A DNA stretch of 64,000 bases from JBKHBT01 sp046542255 (lineage in GTDB: Bacteria; UBP14; UBA6098; JBKHBT01). Location of the stretch: NCBI GenBank assembly GCA_046542255.1, contig JBKHBT010000001.1, positions 61,350 to 125,349 on the forward strand. The letters run 5' to 3'. Each line of letters begins with the position of its first letter. Positions within the stretch are counted from its first letter, which is position 1. A model generated the notes under the pieces. It had not been told where the DNA came from. It worked only from the letters and a program-made list of their open reading frames with translations, and did not search any database. The position numbers and the translations under genes were made by a program. Below are positions 56,986 through 64,000 of the stretch, in pieces.

Positions 56986-57837
56986 ATGAAAAGGAAAATT
57001 CTTATAATAGCGCTGATAGCAATAATGTCGGAAATGGCATTTCCAATAATGCGTGCTAATCCAACAGAAGTAGTTCCGGAGGGGGAATTCCGTGTAAGTT
57101 TTGATCTCTCTCGTGATTCAAGACATATCAAGTATGATATTGGCGATGATGTACATTATGTTTCCAATCGCATCTTGGTGAAACCATCTATTTCAGTTTC
57201 AAGTTCCCCATTAATAGAAGTCTACCTGCTGGCAGGTACGGCCGATTTGTATCGTGGAAAGACCTCCTATTATCTTGACGATTTCAAAGGTTCGTATGAG
57301 CTGGCAGGTGGACTCGGGGCTAAAGCCGACCTTACCGGTTTCGACCTCGACTATTACGGGAATTATAGAATTAATTTTTATGCCGATATCAGATATTTCA
57401 AAACAAGAAGTATCGGCACAACAAGAATTAGAGCTATGAGCGGAGACCCATCTGAGACTTTTTATGAAAAAGACAATTATAATTGGAATGAGTACTCACT
57501 TTCTTTGTATGCTTCATTAAATTATATTGACTGGCAAAATGTTATTCCATATCTTGGTATAGAGTGGTTTTATTTGGAAACCACCTATGATCGTGGTTTG
57601 TATAAAATGGTTTCCGATGAAGAATCTGAGTCAAGAGTACGAGTAAACCTTGAAGATGAAGGCGGTAGGGCATATTTTAATGATCCACAGCAATGGCCAA
57701 AGATTGTTCTCGGTTCAGATTTCAAACTTGAAAGCGGCCTTGTGATTTCTGTCGAGGCTATAATTTGGGGTAAGAAATCAACATCTGTCAGTATAGGAGC
57801 TAGCCATTATTCGAAGAAAGAAAAGCGCTTCCAGTAG
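56986..57837 (+). CDS. Outer-membrane beta-barrel protein next to the giant gene
   Basis: 283 residues with a signal peptide (MKRKILIIALIAIMSEMAFP). The rest alternates in barrel-like strands such as LIEVYLLAGTADLY, YELAGGLGAKADL, YRINFYADIRYF, YSLSLYASLNYI and LVISVEAIIWG. The ATG at 56986 has AAGGAA upstream at good distance; an in-frame ATG at 56965 has none. It lies 31 bp after the giant gene, so it is almost certainly cotranscribed with it. By analogy with 8846-9406 it may help export or hold the giant protein; that is inference from position only. Confidence 0.72.
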   Translation: MKRKILIIALIAIMSEMAFPIMRANPTEVVPEGEFRVSFDLSRDSRHIKYDIGDDVHYVSNRILVKPSISVSSSPLIEVYLLAGTADLYRGKTSYYLDDFKGSYELAGGLGAKADLTGFDLDYYGNYRINFYADIRYFKTRSIGTTRIRAMSGDPSETFYEKDNYNWNEYSLSLYASLNYIDWQNVIPYLGIEWFYLETTYDRGLYKMVSDEESESRVRVNLEDEGGRAYFNDPQQWPKIVLGSDFKLESGLVISVEAIIWGKKSTSVSIGASHYSKKEKRFQ

Positions 57838-60334
57838 TTTAATATTATTGTTGCTTTTGTTCTTGACAATAAATAGCGCTCTATCATTGGATAAATTCAA
57901 TGAAAGGGCGCTATTTATCGATAACCCACGAGCGTTATCGCATATCTTCTTTTTGGATTCGCTGAATACCGATTTTGACCCATTTTCCAGCCAAAGAATT
58001 GGATATGCCTTTTTCAAAAATGATTGGATGGAATATTCGAGTTTCAAGTTCAAGCAGGCTTTTAATTTAGCCCAAAGCAGAAGACAAAAAGACAAAATCA
58101 TCTTCTGGTATGGCCTTTCTTATCTTCGTTTTGGAATGCTGGATGAGCTATATCAAGAAATGTCCGAGATCGATATCCCCTGGGCAAGACTTTGGACAGG
58201 ACTTGCTTTATTTGATAGGGGAGAAATTAACCAGGCTCAAAAGCTTCTGGAAGAGCTGCTCATAAAAAGAGATTTAGAGAAGATTCTTGCACTCGAAGCT
58301 AAATATATTCTGGGCTTATGTTATTTGAAACAGTCGAAGATGAATATCGCTTCTGAGACCTTTAATAGCATTCTGGAAGAATATCCAAGGAGTATATTGA
58401 CGGGAGAAATCTATTTCAGATTAGCCCTCGTAGAAATTGAAAACGGAAAGTTGGAAAGAGCAAAATTCTCACTTGAGAATTGCTTGAACTTTTATGAGGA
58501 TTCCGATAGGAAAGAGTCTCACTGGTGGATTGAACAAATGTATTATCTTTTGTCTTCAATTAATATAAAAACCGGTGATTATGAAAAAGCAAGAAAATAT
58601 GCATCAGAGCTGCAAAAGAAATTTCCCGATTCGAAATATATCGAGAAAATCAGTTATATCAAGGTTCTGGCAAATATCTCCGAAAAAGGTGTGATAGATT
58701 CGGTTTTGTTAATTCCTGATAACTTACCTTCACAATTACGCTGGGATATCAATATGCGTATCGGTTTCGAATATTTTGAAAAAGGTGAGTATGAAAATGC
58801 ACAAAGATATTTTCTTGGTGCAATATCTTCGGCCAGGGAAAACGAAGAAAGATTGCAAACCTTTATGTATCTTGGTGAAGTGAACTATGAAACGAAAAAC
58901 TATGAAAATGCCCATAAATATTTCCGACAGGCATCCAATAGTAAAACCAATTTCTCTAGGAAAGCAAGATGGGGTTTTGCATGGGCTTCTGTAAAAATAA
59001 AAAGCTATGAGCAGGCTCAGGAAGCTTTCAAAGAAGTCTATGAAGGCTATGATGATGACCTTGCAAGAAGAGCAAATTTTCAATATGCAATGACTTTCTA
59101 TACGACAAAACAATATACAAAGGCAATCCAGGAATTAGACGAATTCCGCTCATCTGGTGGAGCAGAGTTAGCCGACGATGCTGCATTTTACGCCCTAAAA
59201 GCTCAAGCCCAAAAGGGCGATACAATTAAATATTTTAATAGACTAAGAGATTTTTTGCTCGATTATCCCTCTTCAAAGTTTGTCAAAGATATGGCTATAG
59301 AATCTGTTGTAGAGATGATCGATGCAGAGTTGTATCAAATGGCTCAAGATGTAGGCGAGGTTTTATCCGAAAGAGATTACGAAAGTCTAAAGTCGGATTC
59401 TCTTTATTATCTGACTATGAAAGCCAGTTTATTTAATGGTGATTACACCGAGATCAAAGATTATTTAGAGGAATTCTTGCAGGGCGATCCAGAGAATCAT
59501 CTTTTAGTCGATGTATTTTCTTCTGCCGCAGATTCCTTCGAGCTTGAAGGAAATAATCAAGAAGCTATTGCGATATGGGAAAAGCTAAGAGCCCCAGAGG
59601 CAAGTGATTCTATTTATGCTTTTGCCAGCTATCGGCAGGCCAAATGTCTTTTGCGGATGAATGATATATACGGCGCAAAACCGAATATCGACCAGCTTAT
59701 AGGTGAATTGCCAGAGTATAGTTACGCACCTTTGGGAATGTTTGAAATCGGTGATTGGTACACTCGTAAACAAAGATTCGGTGAAGCAATAGACTACTAC
59801 CAGAAAGTAAAGATGCTATATCCCGATACGAAATATGATAAAATGGCTGATATCAGATTAGCAGAACTTTATATGCAAATTGGCAAATTTGAAGAATCAA
59901 GAGAAATTCTATCAACTATTCCTAATGATAGCCTTTATTCTGAGATATGGAAAGAATCTGTAATTCTCACTATGGAAAGCTTCATTCTGGAAGGTACTTA
60001 CGATAGGGCTTTGAAATATTACGATGAGATGTCCAAAACAGTAGATGATGAAACCGTCTGCATGCTCGATGAGAAAAAAGCCATTGTAAATATTCAACTT
60101 GGCAATATATTCAAAGCAGACTCGATATTTAAGTCCATATCCGAGAAAGAAGAAAAATGTGGACAAATCGAAGATGGAGGATTTTATTATATTTGGGGTG
60201 AAGCTCTATCGCGTACCCATGAAAAAGCAAGAGCTTGCAGCCTGCTTAGCATAGTTTATGAAAACGATAATCCAGATTCGCTCCAGAGAAAAGCAAGATT
60301 GAAAATCTATGAAATTCAGGAAAAAAAAGACTAA
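57806..60334 (+). CDS. Exported TPR-repeat protein, probably started at ATT
   Basis: About 842 residues if started at 57806. The frame has no ATG, GTG or TTG ahead of the signal peptide. AGGAG (57795-57799) stands six bases before ATT at 57806, and the resulting start reads I-I-R-R-K-K followed by SASSSLILLLLLFLTINSALS, a textbook Sec signal. Starting at the TTG at 57848 would remove the basic part. After the signal come some 15 or more TPR-type helical pairs (for example DRGEINQAQKLLEELLIKR and YFEKGEYENAQRYFLGAIS). The gene overlaps the end of the barrel gene by 32 bp. Probably a periplasmic scaffold or chaperone; it has no TonB-like end, unlike the TPR protein at 340-2424. Confidence 0.72.
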   Translation: MIRRKKSASSSLILLLLLFLTINSALSLDKFNERALFIDNPRALSHIFFLDSLNTDFDPFSSQRIGYAFFKNDWMEYSSFKFKQAFNLAQSRRQKDKIIFWYGLSYLRFGMLDELYQEMSEIDIPWARLWTGLALFDRGEINQAQKLLEELLIKRDLEKILALEAKYILGLCYLKQSKMNIASETFNSILEEYPRSILTGEIYFRLALVEIENGKLERAKFSLENCLNFYEDSDRKESHWWIEQMYYLLSSINIKTGDYEKARKYASELQKKFPDSKYIEKISYIKVLANISEKGVIDSVLLIPDNLPSQLRWDINMRIGFEYFEKGEYENAQRYFLGAISSARENEERLQTFMYLGEVNYETKNYENAHKYFRQASNSKTNFSRKARWGFAWASVKIKSYEQAQEAFKEVYEGYDDDLARRANFQYAMTFYTTKQYTKAIQELDEFRSSGGAELADDAAFYALKAQAQKGDTIKYFNRLRDFLLDYPSSKFVKDMAIESVVEMIDAELYQMAQDVGEVLSERDYESLKSDSLYYLTMKASLFNGDYTEIKDYLEEFLQGDPENHLLVDVFSSAADSFELEGNNQEAIAIWEKLRAPEASDSIYAFASYRQAKCLLRMNDIYGAKPNIDQLIGELPEYSYAPLGMFEIGDWYTRKQRFGEAIDYYQKVKMLYPDTKYDKMADIRLAELYMQIGKFEESREILSTIPNDSLYSEIWKESVILTMESFILEGTYDRALKYYDEMSKTVDDETVCMLDEKKAIVNIQLGNIFKADSIFKSISEKEEKCGQIEDGGFYYIWGEALSRTHEKARACSLLSIVYENDNPDSLQRKARLKIYEIQEKKD
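57869..57940 (+). other. Two adjacent RNA hairpins in the 5' part of the TPR gene
   Basis: Hairpin one pairs 57869-57889 with 57898-57918 over about 20 pairs with one mismatch and one G-U (outer arms ATAAATAGCGC/GCGCTATTTAT, inner TCATTG/CAATGA). Hairpin two follows directly: CGATAAC (57919-57925) with GTTATCG (57934-57940). No T run follows, so this is not a normal terminator. It may tune translation or mRNA stability between the giant/barrel part and the TPR part of the operon. Confidence 0.7.
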
Positions 60335-60355
60335 AGAAAAACAAGGAGGACAAAG

Positions 60356-60952
60356 ATGAAACCAATTATGTACATCATGATTATGCTTGTAGTTGCTATG
60401 GCGATTACAGGTTGTAAGGGAGAGAAAATGTATAAAGAAGAGGATGTCCTGAAAGCCAATCCAATAGTCGAGATGGAAACATCCAAAGGGACTATGAAAA
60501 TCGAGCTGTATTCTGACCATGCACCAAAACATGCATGGAATTTTGTGAAACTGACTCAGGAAGATTTCTATGATGGCCTTACCTTTCACAGGATAATACC
60601 GAATTTTATGATTCAGGGTGGCGATCCAGACGGAACTGGCCGTGGTGGACCGGGTTATACAATAGATGCCGAAATTAGTCCCGAGCTAAGTCATGTCAAA
60701 GGTTCACTTGCCGCTGCTCGAAAAGGCGATCAGGTAAATCCTGAAAAGAAGTCTTCTGGTAGCCAATTCTATATATGCCATGTTGCAACACCACATCTCG
60801 ATGGCGAGTACACAATTTATGGCCAGGTTACAGAAGGCATGGATGTTATCGACAAAATCGCAAGTGTCGAAACAGGCGCAATGAATAAACCAGTTGAAGA
60901 TGTATTGATAAACGATATTAAAATTCTCGAGCTGAAACCACATGAGAAATAA
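60356..60952 (+). CDS. Lipoprotein cyclophilin-type peptidyl-prolyl isomerase
   Basis: 198 residues. Lipoprotein signal with ITGC (Cys20). The cyclophilin core has FHRIIPNFMIQGGDP, SGSQFYICH and LDGEYTIYGQV, all close to the family consensus, with the catalytic Arg and the Phe/Met/Gln of the pocket in place (the usual Trp or Phe near the end is Tyr). It catalyses proline isomerisation and would act in the periplasm, anchored to a membrane. AAGGAGG precedes the start. Following the giant/barrel/TPR genes, it could assist folding of the Pro-containing Ig domains. Confidence 0.93.
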   Translation: MKPIMYIMIMLVVAMAITGCKGEKMYKEEDVLKANPIVEMETSKGTMKIELYSDHAPKHAWNFVKLTQEDFYDGLTFHRIIPNFMIQGGDPDGTGRGGPGYTIDAEISPELSHVKGSLAAARKGDQVNPEKKSSGSQFYICHVATPHLDGEYTIYGQVTEGMDVIDKIASVETGAMNKPVEDVLINDIKILELKPHEK

Positions 60953-61607
60953 AATAGTAACAATATCTTTTATCGTTCTTGTTCTAATGGGATGTTACGG
61001 GCAGCAGATTACCACGCTGCCCGACCCATCTTTTGATGGGGAAGTCTCTTTGGAGAAAGCGCTCAAACAAAGACGTTCTCGCAGAAATTTCGAAGATAAA
61101 TCCATGACAATCCATCAGGCAGGGCAATTGCTCTGGGCAGCCTATGGAATCTCTTTACAAAGCAGGCAATTCCATACTGCACCATCTGCTGGCGCTACTT
61201 TTCCATCGGAGCTTTACTTGATTGCAAGAGATATAGAAGGCCTGGAAGCAGCCATTTATCATTATAAACCCAAAAACCATAGCCTCGAGCTTATAAAAAA
61301 GGGCGATTATTCAAGGCAGCTCCAAGAAATTGCTCTTAACCAGAAAACAATTATTGAAGCACAATGTAATATCATAATTGCGGCTGATTTCGACAGAACG
61401 ATGGATCACTATAGCGAAAGGGGTAGGCAGTATGTTTACCAGGAGTCGGGTCATATAGGCCAAAATATCTATCTTCAAGCCGAGGCTATAGGTCTTGGAA
61501 CTGTTGCGATCGGTGCTTTCGATGAAAATAAAATCAAAGAACTAATAGATTCAGAATTTACACCGATATATATTTTCCCAATAGGGAATATAGCAGATGA
61601 AAAATAG
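60942..61607 (+). CDS. Lipoprotein nitroreductase-family protein (SagB/ThcOx-like)
   Basis: 221 residues with a lipoprotein signal (LMGC, Cys18). The nitroreductase fold is seen in LKQRRSRRNF, LLWAAYGISLQSRQFHTAPSAGATFPSELYL, YVYQESGHIGQNIYLQAEAIGLGTVAIGAF and the end YIFPIGNIAD. This is the SagB-type version of the family. It starts inside the cyclophilin gene (11-bp overlap) and itself overlaps the next gene by 11 bp. An exported paralogue is at 15128-15766. An oxidoreductase anchored outside the cytoplasm is unusual because flavin must be supplied there; the substrate is unknown. Confidence 0.85.
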   Translation: MRNKIVTISFIVLVLMGCYGQQITTLPDPSFDGEVSLEKALKQRRSRRNFEDKSMTIHQAGQLLWAAYGISLQSRQFHTAPSAGATFPSELYLIARDIEGLEAAIYHYKPKNHSLELIKKGDYSRQLQEIALNQKTIIEAQCNIIIAADFDRTMDHYSERGRQYVYQESGHIGQNIYLQAEAIGLGTVAIGAFDENKIKELIDSEFTPIYIFPIGNIADEK

Positions 61608-62109
61608 ACTATTAAGAGCAATAATTGGCATTATACTAATTTTTACTGGAATTGTTATTATCCTTAGCAATTTTGGTATAATTGGTAGTGCCGATTTTTT
61701 ATGGGATATTTTATTTATTTTGCTCGGTGTATATCTTTTCTATGTTGGGGCTAAAAAAGAGGTACTTTTCGAAGGCTTAGTAGCAAGTTTTTTAATGACT
61801 ATCGGAATTATTGGATTTTTTTATGAATTAGGTATCTTTACAATGGGAATTTCGAGTTTATGGCCAGCTATGTTTTTGACTATGGGATTTTATATGATTT
61901 TTACATTTTCAAAAAAGAGGTCAAAATGGCTTTTATATTCGGGAGTGGTTCTTGTAATAGCAGGATCACTCTACGTTCTTAAGAGAGTAGGAATTCTGAT
62001 TTTTAGTTTCAAGGAAGTAATTTTAAAAGTTTGGCCTATTCTTTTGATTTTGATAGGCCTATATATCATGAAAGGTTTGACAGAAAAAAAAGAAACAAAT
62101 ATTTTTTAG
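61597..62109 (+). CDS. Small multi-helix membrane protein (DUF5668/LiaF-like)
   Basis: 170 residues, mostly hydrophobic, with five or six membrane helices (for example AIIGIILIFTGIVIILSN and ILFILLGVYLFYVGA), short charged turns and the pattern LWPAMFLTMGFYMIF that recurs as VWPILLILIGLYIM. This resembles the LiaI/LiaF-type transmembrane region (DUF5668). Members sense envelope stress in some bacteria, but no partner kinase is near. It overlaps the nitroreductase gene and is the last gene of the giant operon; the next gene has its own promoter. Confidence 0.7.
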   Translation: MKNRLLRAIIGIILIFTGIVIILSNFGIIGSADFLWDILFILLGVYLFYVGAKKEVLFEGLVASFLMTIGIIGFFYELGIFTMGISSLWPAMFLTMGFYMIFTFSKKRSKWLLYSGVVLVIAGSLYVLKRVGILIFSFKEVILKVWPILLILIGLYIMKGLTEKKETNIF

Positions 62110-62110
62110 A

Positions 62111-62139
62111 TTGACAATATGGACTAAATCGCTTATAAT
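62111..62139 (+). promoter_or_regulatory. Perfect-consensus sigma-70 promoter
   Basis: TTGACA (62111-62116), 17 bp, TATAAT (62134-62139), immediately after the stop of the preceding gene. It should drive the DUF4388 gene strongly and shows that the organism uses the standard housekeeping consensus. Confidence 0.88.
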
Positions 62140-62181
62140 TTTAAAGAATTACAATAAATTCACACCCCAGGGAGATAGAAT

Positions 62182-63360
62182 ATGAGCCTCCAGGGCAACC
62201 TTTCAAGCGTTTCATTTCCTGATCTTCTTCAGCTTCTCACTATGGGAGGCAAGACAGGGACACTTAGATTGCAAAAAGAAGATGCAACAAAAGAAATCTA
62301 TCTCAATGAAGGACAGATTATCTATGCTGCCTCTGATAATGTCGATGATTCATTCGAGAATGTTCTTATTCGTCGCGGAAGTATCCAAATGGAGCAGCTT
62401 AACAAAGCAAAAGAAGTTAGTAAGATTACTGGCAAGCAATTACCGGCAACTCTCGTTTTTCTTAATATTTTACACAAAGAAAAGGTCGCCGAGCTTGTCC
62501 ATAGATATGTAGAAGACATTGTTTTTAGCCTTTTCTCCTGGGAGTCTGGTATTTTTACATTCGAAGAAGGCCAGCTTCCCGATGTTGATTTTGTTGTTCA
62601 TGCGTTAAATACAATGAATATACTGCTCGAAGGAACAAGGCGTATCGATGAATGGACCAGGCTTCAGAAAAGCCTGCCATCCGATAATGCAGTCCTGCGT
62701 GTTGTAGGCAGTGCTTTTAGCGAAGATAAGTCTTTGCATATCACACCGGAAGAAGTCCAAATCCTTTCTTTGATAGATGGAGAAAGAAATATCGAAGAAA
62801 TCAAAGAAAAAAGCCCCCTCGACCTATTTGGGACAGCCAAGGCATTGCATAATCTAATGCTTTCTGAGATAGTGAAAACAATTGGTTTAAAGGAAACCGC
62901 CAAAGTTAGCGAAGATAGAGAAGATTCTGTAATTACAGAAATTACTAATATGTATGCACAGTGTTATCAAGTCGTTTTGGAAATGATGGCATTAAAAGTC
63001 GGAAAGGGCGCGACAAAAAAGTTGAAAACCATATTAGATAAAGGTAAAAAGCAGTATGAAGTTGTGAATTTTATATCCCTCGAAGATAATAATATCGATT
63101 TCTCACATTTCATCGAGATGTCCAAAAGAGAGATTTCCGATGAAATTAGGCTTCATGCTGTTTCATCAGGACTTTCATATGTCCTTAAGGAACTTATCAA
63201 TTATGCTTCGAATACACTCGGCTCAAAAATTAGAAAACAAATTATCGATAAAATTGTCGAGGTCTCTGAACAATATCTAACAAAAAATTCTGAAGAATTC
63301 AAAAAATATGGGTTCATCAGCGATTTCCAGCGAGCTACTGGTATAAATATTATCAATTAA
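62182..63360 (+). CDS. DUF4388 (PatA-N-like) regulatory protein
   Basis: 392 residues, cytoplasmic. The N-terminal part (MSLQGNLSSVSFPDLLQLL, GGKTGTLRL, then GQIIYAASD) is the DUF4388 domain found in PatA-like response-regulator and gliding-related proteins of deltaproteobacteria, cyanobacteria and FCB bacteria. A second, helical part (residues about 70-230) resembles the winged-helix/Type IV pilus-like extension seen with DUF4388 (ITPEEVQILSLIDGERNIEEIKE). The last 150 residues are helical and unassigned. GGGAGA stands before the ATG. Such proteins often act in signalling to motility or polarity; no receiver domain is present. Confidence 0.8.
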   Translation: MSLQGNLSSVSFPDLLQLLTMGGKTGTLRLQKEDATKEIYLNEGQIIYAASDNVDDSFENVLIRRGSIQMEQLNKAKEVSKITGKQLPATLVFLNILHKEKVAELVHRYVEDIVFSLFSWESGIFTFEEGQLPDVDFVVHALNTMNILLEGTRRIDEWTRLQKSLPSDNAVLRVVGSAFSEDKSLHITPEEVQILSLIDGERNIEEIKEKSPLDLFGTAKALHNLMLSEIVKTIGLKETAKVSEDREDSVITEITNMYAQCYQVVLEMMALKVGKGATKKLKTILDKGKKQYEVVNFISLEDNNIDFSHFIEMSKREISDEIRLHAVSSGLSYVLKELINYASNTLGSKIRKQIIDKIVEVSEQYLTKNSEEFKKYGFISDFQRATGINIIN

Positions 63361-63371
63361 AGGAGTCAAAG

Positions 63372-63746
63372 GTGGAAAGAAATAATAAAGTTTTTTATCT
63401 ATTCATAGCAATTATAGTTCTTGTATCTCCAGTTTTTGCGCAAACAACTGCGGAACCAGTTGAAAATATCGTTAATATTATAGTCGATTTTCTATCATTG
63501 CTATTTTTAGCATTTGCATTTTTATCTTCCTGGAGCATTTACACTAATTTCCGAGAAGGACAACTTGCTATACCATGGGGACTTATAGCTGCTGGCGTCA
63601 TTTTTTTCTTCTTTGGAAGGATTCTTCAGGCCGGCGACACTGCAAATCTCTGGGAAATGCCGATGATTCTCAAGAGTTTTATAAACCTTATCGTAGCTCT
63701 TGCTTTGCTGGTTGGAATGGTTCTATACAAAAGAACCATAAGTTAG
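63372..63746 (+). CDS. Small membrane protein of unknown function
   Basis: 124 residues starting at GTG, with AGGAG six bases upstream and the previous stop just before it. The first 24 residues are a signal peptide or helix (VFYLFIAIIVLVSPVFAQ), then three helices: IVNIIVDFLSLLFLAFAFL, WGLIAAGVIFFFFGRIL and FINLIVALALLVGMVLY. It is cotranscribed with the DUF4388 gene (11 bp apart), so the two may work together. No family recognised. Confidence 0.65.
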   Translation: MERNNKVFYLFIAIIVLVSPVFAQTTAEPVENIVNIIVDFLSLLFLAFAFLSSWSIYTNFREGQLAIPWGLIAAGVIFFFFGRILQAGDTANLWEMPMILKSFINLIVALALLVGMVLYKRTIS

Positions 63747-63896
63747 AATATAAACAAATAATCTTTTTAAAGTCAAGCCCCGCTTTCTCTTATAAAGCTA
63801 TATATAAATTAGTACTGTCCCGAAAAAAAACAGGAATTGTTACAGGATATAATTTATAAGATTATCGCCAAATTGCAATTTTTTTGGTTTTGCGAA

Positions 63897-63931
63897 AAAC
63901 CCTTCTGTCAGCTTCGCCGACAGAGGGGTTT
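63897..63931. terminator. Hairpin terminator, probably bidirectional
   Basis: AAACCCTTCTGTC (63897-63909) pairs with GACAGAGGGGTTT (63919-63931) over 13 pairs, one G-U, with a nine-base loop. The plus strand then reads TTTCTTT and the minus strand TTTTTCG, so it can stop transcription from both sides. It lies 150 bp after the last gene; nothing else was recognised from 63747 to 64000. Confidence 0.75.
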
Positions 63932-64000
63932 CTTTCACCTTTGGCATCCTGCATTAAACTGAAGTTCCACGCACAAATTCGCTATCAGTAATTATATCAC

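Overview
The window reads as chromosome of an uncultured, AT-rich Gram-negative bacterium. Outer-membrane evidence includes apolipoprotein N-acyltransferase, several lipoprotein signal peptides and two small beta-barrel proteins. Two large secreted proteins end in a FlgD/Por-type sorting tail, which points to the Fibrobacteres-Chlorobi-Bacteroidetes (FCB) superphylum or an allied candidate phylum. The promoters look like ordinary sigma-70 boxes (TTGACA/TATAAT type) and Shine-Dalgarno sequences are strong, so a true Bacteroidota is less likely. No tRNA, rRNA, CRISPR array, transposase or phage gene was seen.

Layout. (1) 1-9.5 kb, minus strand: one compact operon, in transcription order a small outer-membrane barrel, a 1693-aa secreted Ig-repeat protein, purB, a TPR lipoprotein with a TonB-like C-terminus, and alr (cut by the window edge). 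(2) 9.5-13.4 kb, minus: dnaE, and an upstream stand-alone AsnC/RAM-domain gene with its own terminator. (3) 13.4-19.1 kb: a GAF/HD-GYP c-di-GMP phosphodiesterase, an exported nitroreductase on the minus strand, a possible structured RNA, then a consensus sigma-54 promoter ahead of a lipoprotein, a Tyr/Ser/Arg-rich secreted protein, a 49-aa ORF and a Ser-rich secreted protein. (4) 19.1-28.1 kb, plus: sufT-like gene, rarA, two tandem secreted serpins, lnt, a beta-propeller protein with a sorting tail and a FemAB-like acyltransferase, several joined by ATGA overlaps. (5) 29.0-62.1 kb, plus: a 28-kb gene for a 9325-residue lipoprotein made of about 90 Big_1-type Ig domains, followed by an outer-membrane barrel, a TPR protein, a lipoprotein cyclophilin, a lipoprotein nitroreductase and a small membrane protein. 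(6) 62.1-64 kb: a DUF4388 protein behind a perfect sigma-70 promoter, a small membrane protein and a hairpin terminator.

The most interesting content is the giant protein and its neighbourhood. Its repeats are nested: domains of about 98 residues, dyads of about 193 residues across one block, and three tandem ten-domain units of 983, 984 and 991 residues. It has an N-terminal lipoprotein signal and no sorting tail, so it is probably tethered at its N-terminus and projects as a long stalk. Both giant-protein loci in the window pair a giant Ig protein with a small barrel and a long TPR protein, and both have a TTGACT-N16-TATATT promoter. This suggests a repeated gene set for export or anchoring of giant surface proteins. 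A 111-119 bp intergenic element is present twice in inverted orientation, once between the RAM-domain and HD-GYP genes and once upstream of the giant gene.
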